Source: Desulfurococcales archaeon ex4484_204
Lineage (GTDB): Archaea > Thermoproteota > Thermoprotei_A > Sulfolobales > NBVN01
Reading direction: 5' to 3'
Length of the DNA stretch: 5,154 bases
NCBI GenBank assembly: GCA_002255065.1
Contig: NJEF01000082.1
Location: 1-5,154 of the forward strand
Shown: positions 1 to 5,154 of the stretch, one piece after another
Layout of the letters: each line of letters opens with the position of its first letter
Position numbering within the stretch: position 1 is the first letter of the stretch
Program-made: the position numbers and the translations under genes
The notes under the pieces: model-generated
The model's input: only the letters and a program-made list of their open reading frames with translations
What the model was told of the DNA's origin: nothing
The model's database searches: none

Positions 1-104
1 TTGCTCTCAGGGTTGTGGGATACGTGGGCACCCCTAACCCTAATAACCTCGAGCTCCTCATCACTACACCAAACACAGTGAACAGCAAGAAACCTACTAG
101 AAAG
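1..104 (-). repeat. Left arm of a 104-base perfect terminal inverted repeat
   Basis: Bases 1-104 are the exact reverse complement of 5051-5154; the first mismatch is at 105 (versus 5050). The arm lies wholly inside amidohydrolase A and encodes its residues 255-288 (LSSRFLAVHC to HNPES), which include the active-site His263. Similarity outside the arm drops to that of distant paralogues. Because base 1 pairs with base 5154 exactly, the sequence stops at the same codon in both genes, so the true repeat may extend beyond the window. Confidence 0.97.
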
Positions 105-866
105 AATGCCTAGGCTATCCAGGTACTTGACTACAGGCATGCCCAGCTCTTTTAGTGCCCACCTAACTTCATACCTGGTCTCGTTAATGTGCATAGATAT
201 GCCTACGTTGTTTAGGGTTGAAGACTTCGCAACCTCCCTGAGCAGCTCCTCACTACACGTAAACGGTGCTGACGGGGCCAGCATGCACCTCACCATGTTG
301 TTCGAGTAGCCGTGCCACCTCTTAATAACGTCCTCAGCACCCCTTACTAGCTCCCTGGGTGCTGACTCCTTAAGGCAGGACTTAGGGAGCCACCTATCGG
401 CGAGGGTTACGGCGTAGACAACCCTCATGCCGACCCTTAGGAACGCCTTAGGTAGCTCGGGGTTGAGGGTGTCCTGGCTAACAGCGCACGTCACGCCTGA
501 CTTAACCATCTCCACAGCCGATAGGAGTGAGGCGTGGTACCCTATGCTGTAATCCCCTAGCGACTGGTAGTAGTGGACTGCCTCGTAGAACGGAAATAAA
601 ACGTTGTTACACCACTCAACAAACGGTAGGTCGTCCGGGTAACCCCTTAAGAATGCCTGGTATGAGTGGACGTGGGTGTTAATGAGGCCGGGCATAGCGA
701 CCATACCCCTCCCATCAACAACCTCACCAGCGGTGTAACCCCCTCCACCACCCCTAGCAACATCCACGATTAACCCATCAGCGATAGCTATCGAGCCCCT
801 GAACACCTCGTTGCCCTCGTTAACAGTGATTATCACCGCATCCTTAACCAGTAGGTCGACGTCCAT
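1..866 (-). CDS. Amidohydrolase A (ATZ/TRZ/SsnA-type deaminase family), 3'-truncated by the window edge
   Basis: The frame is open from ATG at 866 to base 1: 288 codons plus two bases, with no stop, so the C-terminal third of a normal 400-450 residue protein lies outside. It is a metal-dependent TIM-barrel amidohydrolase. The N-terminal beta-sandwich segment is followed by PGLINTHVH, whose His65 and His67 are the HxH metal ligands. Then come DDLPFVEW (about 78-85), the MHINE motif with His226 and Glu229, and AVHC with His263. The translation ends at HNPES, which normally continues as HNPxSN; the metal-binding Asp would lie further on. It follows mch by 10 bases (GGTGTAGTTC between stop and ATG), so it is probably the last known gene of the operon. 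The His of the PHAPYT motif typical of MTA/SAH deaminases is Ser199 here (APSAPFT), arguing against that exact substrate. Likely a cytoplasmic deaminase or dechlorinase-like hydrolase of an N-heterocycle; substrate unknown. Paralogue of the gene at 4286-5154. Confidence 0.88.
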   Translation of the reverse strand, partial: MDVDLLVKDAVIITVNEGNEVFRGSIAIADGLIVDVARGGGGGYTAGEVVDGRGMVAMPGLINTHVHSYQAFLRGYPDDLPFVEWCNNVLFPFYEAVHYYQSLGDYSIGYHASLLSAVEMVKSGVTCAVSQDTLNPELPKAFLRVGMRVVYAVTLADRWLPKSCLKESAPRELVRGAEDVIKRWHGYSNNMVRCMLAPSAPFTCSEELLREVAKSSTLNNVGISMHINETRYEVRWALKELGMPVVKYLDSLGILSSRFLAVHCVWCSDEELEVIRVRGAHVSHNPES

Positions 867-876
867 GAACTACACC

Positions 877-1833
877 CTAGAGCTTAACGTACCTAGGGAA
901 GCACCTCCTAACAACGCCTAGGTGTAGGCGACCTACATCGAACACCTCGCCAGACGCTAGGTCGTTGACAACAACCCTAGCTATCGAGAAGGTGTTAGGG
1001 AAGCCCTTAACCCTCCTAAAGTCCCACCCAGCAGCCTCTAGGAGGTCGTAGAAGCACTCGCCGTAGGTAGGTGTTGAGGTAACGACGACATCCTTAAGAA
1101 CCCTGGGCAGCTCCTCACTCCCATCCCTAACCCAGAGGTGGGCTACGCCTAAGTAGTTAATCATGTCGTCGGGAAGCGGGGCCCTACCCCCCTCACCTAC
1201 GGGGGGCACCGGGCACGTACCGTACGCGTGGATAACCCTCCGCACGTCGTAGCCCAGGAGCCTTAACCTCACGATAACGCTCTCAACAACCCTACCAGCA
1301 ACCTGGGTGACGCCGGCCACCGACCTCAGCGGTGTAACCACTAGGTATAGGTGCACGTCCCTACCAACAACCTCCTTAAGCCTCCCCACGACATCCCTTG
1401 AGGGGAGGCTGCCGCTCTGAATAACGAAGACGGCCTCCCCAACGTCCTCACCCTCAAGCCCTAGGTAGTCATAGACGTCCCTAGGAGCCCTTAGGAGGGC
1501 GCGGCCTGGCCCGCTAACAATTAAATCAACACCCTCCACAGGGTATGCTGCCTGAGCTGCTAGCGACGCTACCGCTGGGTGATCTGTTACCACGTTAACT
1601 AAGGGGAACGCGTAGCCACCTACATCCGTGCTCGTTAAGTACGCATCCCCTAAGCCACCCATACACACCTTAACAACCTCGAGCCCTACCCTAAGCCCTC
1701 CCAAAGCCTTAACGCCTGCGTCAACTACCGTGACCCCCCCACCGTACTCGGTAACGCTAACTCCGTAAGCTGCAGGGTCCCTTAAAACCCTCCTTAGAAT
1801 GCCTACTGCGCGCTTATTTAGCTCGAGCCTCAA
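877..1833 (-). CDS. mch: Methenyltetrahydromethanopterin cyclohydrolase (Mch)
   Basis: Interconverts 5-formyl-H4MPT and 5,10-methenyl-H4MPT plus water in the cytoplasm, the step next to Ftr in the archaeal/methylotroph C1 pathway. The 318 residues match the usual family length. Family landmarks recognised by eye, in order: TVVDAGV (35-41), KVCMGGLGDA (55-64), SGPGRAL (107-113), DVYDYLGLEGED (119-130), VAGRVVE (178-184), GYDVRRV (194-200) and VVVNDLASGEVF (287-298). Arg181 and Glu184 correspond to the Arg/Glu pair I recall as catalytic in the Archaeoglobus enzyme (Arg183, Glu186), so the protein should be active. The start is TTG at 1833: RLELNKRA lines up with the N-terminus of known Mch and a GAGG-containing ribosome site sits just upstream. 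The gene starts inside the end of ftr (20-base overlap), which implies translational coupling, and ends 10 bases before amidohydrolase A. In a non-methanogen it may run in either direction, for C1 oxidation or assimilation. Confidence 0.95.
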   Translation of the reverse strand: MRLELNKRAVGILRRVLRDPAAYGVSVTEYGGGVTVVDAGVKALGGLRVGLEVVKVCMGGLGDAYLTSTDVGGYAFPLVNVVTDHPAVASLAAQAAYPVEGVDLIVSGPGRALLRAPRDVYDYLGLEGEDVGEAVFVIQSGSLPSRDVVGRLKEVVGRDVHLYLVVTPLRSVAGVTQVAGRVVESVIVRLRLLGYDVRRVIHAYGTCPVPPVGEGGRAPLPDDMINYLGVAHLWVRDGSEELPRVLKDVVVTSTPTYGECFYDLLEAAGWDFRRVKGFPNTFSIARVVVNDLASGEVFDVGRLHLGVVRRCFPRYVKL

Positions 1834-2737
1834 GGCCCCTCACTAACTCCCTCAACCCTATTTTAAGTGACCCCCACTGCCCTGAGTACTGAGGCGCCGA
1901 GATCTTCACCACCCCTGAAACCCCTGCAAGGGCTTCTACAGCCCTCCTCAAGGCCTCCCTAACGTGCTCAACCCCTAGACCAACAACTAGGAACTCAAAC
2001 GCTGCCCTGGAACCCTCGGGAACCCTGCTATCGCTAACCCTATCCCTAAGGGTTGGGCAGAAAACGTGGTTCGTTGTTACCCTAACACCCCCGTAGTTAA
2101 GCCCCCCAACCTTAGCACCGCATAGACCACCTACGGGGTAGTTGAACACTGAGGCGTACCTAACCCTATTGAACACTGCGCTACCTGCAGCCTTCATAGC
2201 CTTAATAGCTACGCCCTCATCCCTAACCATGACCTCTAAAGCCCCGTCAACACCTAGCCCCACGCCGAAGTCCCTCTCAATAACGAAGGTCCCCGTCATT
2301 ACTGGCACCCTGTAGATGGACCTGCCGTTAACGTCCACGCCCTCCTCGAAGCCGTCCCCCCACAACCTAACTACGTCCCCTACACTCGCTCTAAACACCT
2401 CTCTATCCCGGGGGAGTGCGTTGTATATGGAGGAGAAGGGCATGTGCGGCGATATGTTAAGCCTCTCCTCTAGAGCCTTAACGAAGCGCTTAAGACCGTA
2501 CTTCCTAGGGAGGCTGAAGTGAATTATAACGCCCGGCCTCCCATCAGGTGTTGAGCTAGGGGGTGCTGAGCCCTCAAGGCTCCCCTGGATCGGTGCGAAC
2601 GTAGCTATCCCTACACCGACTAGGTACAGGGACTCGTAGAGGGCTAGGTCCTCAGTGGGGGCTGTTAGCAGAACCCTTGAGACGTACAGGTCTGTGCACT
2701 CACAGTACGTATCATCGATTAAGCCCTCTAATACCAT
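1814..2737 (-). CDS. ftr: Formylmethanofuran:tetrahydromethanopterin formyltransferase (Ftr)
   Basis: Transfers the formyl group between formylmethanofuran and H4MPT, producing the substrate of Mch. The protein is 307 residues from ATG 2737, close to the roughly 297 of characterised Ftr. Recognisable motifs (numbered from this ATG): LIDDTYCE near the N-terminus (IEDTFAE in methanogen Ftr), STPDGRPGV (62-70), GDGFEEGVDVNG (127-138) followed by RVPVMTGTFVIERDFG, NYPVGG (199-204), CPTLRDR (227-233) and GVVKISAPQYSG (275-286). The motifs cover both Ftr lobes, so the gene looks intact. A TTG at 2749 would add four residues, but the ATG aligns within one residue of the methanogen N-terminus. No Shine-Dalgarno is visible before either start, so translation may be leaderless or coupled. 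It lies 46 bases downstream of the kinase stop and overlaps mch by 20 bases. Ftr occurs in methanogens, Archaeoglobus, some other archaea and methylotrophic bacteria (as FhcD); no methanogenesis-specific gene is present here. Confidence 0.95.
   Translation of the reverse strand: MVLEGLIDDTYCECTDLYVSRVLLTAPTEDLALYESLYLVGVGIATFAPIQGSLEGSAPPSSTPDGRPGVIIHFSLPRKYGLKRFVKALEERLNISPHMPFSSIYNALPRDREVFRASVGDVVRLWGDGFEEGVDVNGRSIYRVPVMTGTFVIERDFGVGLGVDGALEVMVRDEGVAIKAMKAAGSAVFNRVRYASVFNYPVGGLCGAKVGGLNYGGVRVTTNHVFCPTLRDRVSDSRVPEGSRAAFEFLVVGLGVEHVREALRRAVEALAGVSGVVKISAPQYSGQWGSLKIGLRELVRGLEARAK
1836..1843 (-). promoter_or_regulatory. Ribosome binding site of mch, inside the end of ftr
   Basis: GTGAGGGG on the minus strand ends two bases before TTG 1833, with the GAGG core about four bases away. 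It lies within the ftr coding sequence and, with the 20-base gene overlap, points to translational coupling. It helps decide the TTG start. Confidence 0.5.
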
Positions 2738-2765
2738 AGAGGAGACCAAGCATTAATTAAAGGTT

Positions 2766-2777
2766 AAGGTATTAAGC
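2766..2777 (-). promoter_or_regulatory. Possible internal promoter for ftr-mch
   Basis: The kinase-ftr spacer is the AT-rich exception in the cluster. On the minus strand it holds GCTTAATACC (TATA-like, 2768-2777) and, further down, CTTTAATTAA (2753-2762). The first would start transcription near 2747, giving a leaderless or roughly 10-base-leader ftr message, consistent with the absence of a Shine-Dalgarno before ftr. If real, ftr-mch-amidohydrolase A could be expressed separately from the kinase. Weak evidence. Confidence 0.3.
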
Positions 2778-2783
2778 CTTCGC

Positions 2784-4208
2784 CTACTCGGGCGATAGCT
2801 TAAGGAACCTTACGAACCTATTGAAGCCCCTATCGTAAACTTCCTTAAGGCCTTCATCGGGCTTAACGACGTCGACGTAGTGAACCATGATGCTGCAGGC
2901 CTCCTCAAACGACCTATACACGCCTACGGCCTTACTAGCCATTACAGCCGACCCTAGGGCTGATGCGTTAATGTCATGAACCCTGTAGTGGGTTAGCTGG
3001 GTTACGTCTGCGTACACCTTAACAAGGCCTCTAAACCTGGAGTACCCCCCTACAGCTACGGCACTCTCCACACTACAACCACCCTTAACCAGGGCCTCCA
3101 CGAACAGCCTAACGCAGTAAGCGGTGCCCTCAATAACGGACCTAGCTAGGTCCTCCCTACTACTCCCGTACGTAATGCCGTGAACACCCCCTCTAGCGTT
3201 AGGAGGTACTAGGGGTAGCCTCTCCCTAAGTATGTAGGGTACCGTGATAACCCCGTCAGCGCCCGGGCTAGCCCTCATAGCTAGCTCTACGAAGGCGTCG
3301 ACACCGAGGCCTAGGGACCTAGCAAACCACTCGATAACCACGCCCCCGTTATTTATCGGTGCCGTTACAGCTACTAGCGTGGGCACTACGTGCCTACTGT
3401 AAGGGATTAGGGAGCCCCCGCAGGCCTTGTCGGAGGCAAGCATTAAGCACGTAGAGGAGCCCAGGACCTCGGCCAGCACACCCGGCCTCACAGCGCCGGC
3501 ACCGAGCATTGCTGAGTAAGCATCGATCGTTCCAGCAACAACCGCTAGGTCCTTAGGGAGTCCCACCTCCTCAGCTAGGTCCTCCCTAATACTTGACACC
3601 ACGGTGCCTGGCTCGACAACCCTTGGAAGCAGCCCAACATCTACACCCACCTCACCGTAAGCGCTGCTCCACCTCATCGCTCTGTAGTCGTACAGGCTCG
3701 TGGTCGCCGTGATCACGTCCGTAACGAACTCACCTGTCAGCTTATACAGCAGCCAGTCCGTAGCGTTCAGGAACTTAAATGCCTTCCCGAAGACCTCGGG
3801 CACCTCCCTCCTAAACCACAGGATCCTCGCTAACCCGTTGTTAGGCAGGACGTACGCCCCCGTAACCCCCCTAAGTAGCTCCGCCTCAGCGGATGCCCTG
3901 CTATCAGACCACACTAGAGCTCTATGGAGGGGCTCCCCGTTACGGTCTACTGGCACGAGCGTTGGCGCCTGCCCTGAGACACACACAGCTCTAACCTCCC
4001 GTAAATCCTCACCGATAGCTCTAGCTAGCTCCTTAAGCAACCCCTTAACAACGCCCCACCACTCGTTGGGGTCCTGCTCGACCCTGTCACCACCCATGAA
4101 GTACGTCCTGTACCTACCCATAAGCCCTAGAACCCTACGCCCACCTACGTCGTAGACTGATAGCTTACAGCTAGACGTCCCGAGGTCAAGCCCTACCAGG
4201 TAGGTCAA
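2784..4208 (-). CDS. FGGY-family carbohydrate kinase, xylulokinase-like
   Basis: An ATP-dependent kinase of sugars or polyols in the actin/hexokinase fold, acting in the cytoplasm. At 474 residues it is full length for the family. The N-terminal FGGY domain opens with VGLDLGTSS (5-13; Asp8 and the phosphate loop), then EQDPNEWW (44-51), SGQAPTLVPVD (78-88), ALVWSDSRA (97-105) and NATDWLLYKLTG (148-159). The catalytic-base region is AGTIDAYSAMLGAG (225-238), with Asp229 in the position of the xylulokinase base. The C-terminal domain carries the ATP-side signature VGGYSRFRGLVKVYAD (386-401) and NASALGSAVMA (414-424). The EQDP-WW pattern favours xylulokinase-like enzymes, but FGGY substrates cannot be assigned from motifs; ribulose, xylulose, erythritol or related sugars are all possible. 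The start is TTG at 4208, supported by GGAGAGGT at 4217-4224, eight bases upstream. It is the first gene of the minus-strand cluster and diverges from amidohydrolase B. Why a sugar kinase precedes ftr-mch is unexplained. Confidence 0.9.
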   Translation of the reverse strand: MTYLVGLDLGTSSCKLSVYDVGGRRVLGLMGRYRTYFMGGDRVEQDPNEWWGVVKGLLKELARAIGEDLREVRAVCVSGQAPTLVPVDRNGEPLHRALVWSDSRASAEAELLRGVTGAYVLPNNGLARILWFRREVPEVFGKAFKFLNATDWLLYKLTGEFVTDVITATTSLYDYRAMRWSSAYGEVGVDVGLLPRVVEPGTVVSSIREDLAEEVGLPKDLAVVAGTIDAYSAMLGAGAVRPGVLAEVLGSSTCLMLASDKACGGSLIPYSRHVVPTLVAVTAPINNGGVVIEWFARSLGLGVDAFVELAMRASPGADGVITVPYILRERLPLVPPNARGGVHGITYGSSREDLARSVIEGTAYCVRLFVEALVKGGCSVESAVAVGGYSRFRGLVKVYADVTQLTHYRVHDINASALGSAVMASKAVGVYRSFEEACSIMVHYVDVVKPDEGLKEVYDRGFNRFVRFLKLSPE

Positions 4209-4216
4209 TACCTAGT

Positions 4217-4224
4217 ACCTCTCC
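4217..4224 (-). promoter_or_regulatory. Ribosome binding site of the kinase gene
   Basis: GGAGAGGT read on the minus strand, eight bases before TTG 4208, complementary to the archaeal 16S 3' end (anti-SD CCUCC). It supports the non-ATG start, since no in-frame ATG lies near the conserved VGLDLGT motif. Confidence 0.6.
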
Positions 4225-4238
4225 TTAACTTTTGTAGC

Positions 4239-4252
4239 GTAAAGCTTTAAAC
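4239..4252. promoter_or_regulatory. Candidate shared divergent archaeal promoter (palindromic TATA-like element)
   Basis: The spacer between the kinase and amidohydrolase B starts contains GTAAAGCTTTAAAC, which reads almost the same on both strands (GTTTAAAGCTTTAC on minus). On plus, CTTTAAAC (4245-4252) preceded by the BRE-like GTAAAG would place transcription start near 4274, just before the GTG 4277/TTG 4286 starts. On minus, TTTAAAG would place the start near 4222, which would clip the kinase Shine-Dalgarno, so the kinase may use another box such as AATTAAC around 4270-4276. The position is inferred from spacing rules only. Confidence 0.45.
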
Positions 4253-4285
4253 ATCTACCCATAGACCGGTTAATTGGTGCTTGTT

Positions 4286-5154
4286 TTGGAGGTAGACATA
4301 CTTATATCGAACGCATTCATTGTCCCCATGACTAAGCGAGGCGTTGTTCTTAGGAGGCACAGCATAGCTATTAGGGATGGGAGGGTAGTGCAGGTAGGCC
4401 CTTCATCGGAGGTTGATAAGGACGTTAAGGCATCGGAGGTAATCGATGCTAGGGGCTGTGTAGCGCTCCCCGGCTTCGTTAACACCCACGTCCACCTCTA
4501 TCAGAACCTGCTTAAGGGGACCATCGATGACCTACCCCTAGTGGAGTGGAATAACAGGCTCCTAGTACCTATATCGAGGGCTATAAGGGACTACAGGTTG
4601 AGGAGGTTCTACGATCCAGACTACTACGTAACCCTGCTAGCCGTAATCGAGATGGTTAAGTCTGGGACAACAACCTTCAACTGCCTGGACGGCCTAACCC
4701 CGGCAATACCTAAGGCTGTAGGGGACTCAGGAGTTAGGGCTGTCTACTCACCGGTCATGGTGGATAGGTGGCTGCCCGAGGACCTCCTCCTACCCCTAGA
4801 AGTGCAGGTTAGGGCTGTTAAGTCCTTCATAAGGAAGTACATGAACGCGTACAACGGAAGGCTTAAGTTCATGGTCGGCCCAACAACGGTGTTTACATCG
4901 ACTGAGGACCTCCTTAGGGAGTCCATGAACATAGCTAGGGAGCTCGACGTAGGCATACACATGCACGTTAACGAGACTAGGTACGAGGTTGAGTGGGCTC
5001 AGAAGAACCTGGGTATGAGGGTTATTGAGTACCTAGACAGTATTAAGATGCTTTCTAGTAGGTTTCTTGCTGTTCACTGTGTTTGGTGTAGTGATGAGGA
5101 GCTCGAGGTTATTAGGGTTAGGGGTGCCCACGTATCCCACAACCCTGAGAGCAA
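4286..5154 (+). CDS. Amidohydrolase B (ATZ/TRZ/SsnA-type deaminase family), 3'-truncated by the window edge
   Basis: The frame is open from TTG 4286 to base 5154: 289 codons plus two bases, with no stop. The protein is a paralogue of amidohydrolase A along its whole visible length (about 40% identical by eye). Metal and active-site motifs: LPGFVNTHVH with His68 and His70, DDLPLVEW (81-88), HMHVNE with His227 and Glu230, and AVHC with His264; it ends at HNPES exactly where A does. The usual PHAPYT His is Thr200 here (GPTTVFT), so an MTA/SAH deaminase role is doubtful. TTG 4286 is chosen because MEVDIL aligns with MDVDLL of A; GTG 4277 or TTG 4274 in the same frame would add three or four residues and would suit a leaderless transcript from the TATA-like box at 4245-4252. 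ATG 4328 is too far inside, removing the first beta strand. The last 104 bases are identical, in inverted orientation, to bases 1-104. Substrate unknown; likely a cytoplasmic metal-dependent deaminase or hydrolase. Confidence 0.88.
   Translation, partial: MEVDILISNAFIVPMTKRGVVLRRHSIAIRDGRVVQVGPSSEVDKDVKASEVIDARGCVALPGFVNTHVHLYQNLLKGTIDDLPLVEWNNRLLVPISRAIRDYRLRRFYDPDYYVTLLAVIEMVKSGTTTFNCLDGLTPAIPKAVGDSGVRAVYSPVMVDRWLPEDLLLPLEVQVRAVKSFIRKYMNAYNGRLKFMVGPTTVFTSTEDLLRESMNIARELDVGIHMHVNETRYEVEWAQKNLGMRVIEYLDSIKMLSSRFLAVHCVWCSDEELEVIRVRGAHVSHNPES
5051..5154 (+). repeat. Right arm of a 104-base perfect terminal inverted repeat
   Basis: The exact reverse complement of bases 1-104, inside amidohydrolase B (residues 256-289, with active-site His264). 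The reading frame and all 34 codons are the same as in gene A, including synonymous positions. About half of these codons end in T, against roughly one fifth in the rest of either gene (hand count). Confidence 0.97.

Noticed and set aside
29..48. Telomere-like CCCTAACCCTAA (and TTAGGGTTAGGGG at 5112-5124)
   Set aside because: It is two units only, inside the amidohydrolase coding repeat, and simply encodes VIRVRG with GTT/AGG codons common in this genome.
1..866. FwdA/FmdA/FhcA formylmethanofuran dehydrogenase subunit
   Set aside because: It is tempting next to ftr, but the motifs (PGLINTHVH, DDLPFVEW, MHINE, HNPES) are those of the ATZ/TRZ/MTA-deaminase branch, not of FwdA.
3700..4155. 151-codon open frame on the plus strand
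   Set aside because: It lies entirely antisense to the conserved N-terminal domain of the FGGY kinase, has a serine/threonine/proline-rich composition typical of shadow frames, and has no recognisable motif. The shorter opposite-strand frames at 106-309, 2316-2522, 4270-4485 and 4744-4962 are rejected for the same reason.
1..5154. Linear plasmid or virus with terminal inverted repeats, or a transposon
   Set aside because: Both arms are mid-gene coding sequence of paralogous enzymes and both genes run off the ends without stops. There is no transposase, replication protein or target-site duplication.
4328..5154. ATG 4328 as the start of amidohydrolase B
   Set aside because: No Shine-Dalgarno precedes it, and it would remove the conserved first strand (VDILISNAFIV) that aligns with the N-terminus of paralogue A.

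Overview
This 5,154-base window is most likely from a non-methanogenic or uncultured archaeon, with the Thermoproteota/TACK group the best guess. Arginine is mostly AGG, leucine often CTA/CTT, several genes start with TTG, spacing is tight, TATA-like boxes lie close to start codons, and two genes belong to the tetrahydromethanopterin (H4MPT)/methanofuran one-carbon pathway. Some methylotrophic bacteria also carry H4MPT genes, so the domain assignment is inferred.

Layout. Four genes on the minus strand read from about 4208 leftward: an FGGY-family carbohydrate kinase (4208-2784), formylmethanofuran:H4MPT formyltransferase ftr (2737-1814), methenyl-H4MPT cyclohydrolase mch (1833-877, overlapping ftr by 20 bases), and a metal-dependent amidohydrolase 'A' (866-1, running off the window). 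On the plus strand, diverging from the kinase across a 77-base gap with a palindromic TATA-like element, is a second amidohydrolase 'B' (4286-5154, also running off). A and B are paralogues of roughly 40% protein identity and resemble the ATZ/TRZ, SsnA and MTA/SAH-deaminase branch of amidohydrolases. The whole window is coding or short spacer; no stretch over 300 bases lacks a gene, and I see no RNA genes, CRISPR or transposase.

How the genes may work together. Ftr and Mch catalyse consecutive reversible steps: formyl-methanofuran <-> formyl-H4MPT <-> methenyl-H4MPT. Finding them tightly coupled with a sugar-type kinase and two C-N hydrolases suggests a C1-handling or catabolic module in which hydrolysis of an N-heterocycle or formamide supplies or removes a one-carbon unit. 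That link is inference from context only.

The most striking structural feature is that bases 1-104 are the exact reverse complement of 5051-5154. Each copy is the same 34-codon segment of amidohydrolase A or B, at 100% nucleotide identity although the rest of the two genes is strongly diverged, and its codon usage differs from both host genes. This is either recent gene conversion, a recombining inverted repeat that could flip the intervening block, or an assembly end that collapsed onto a shared repeat.
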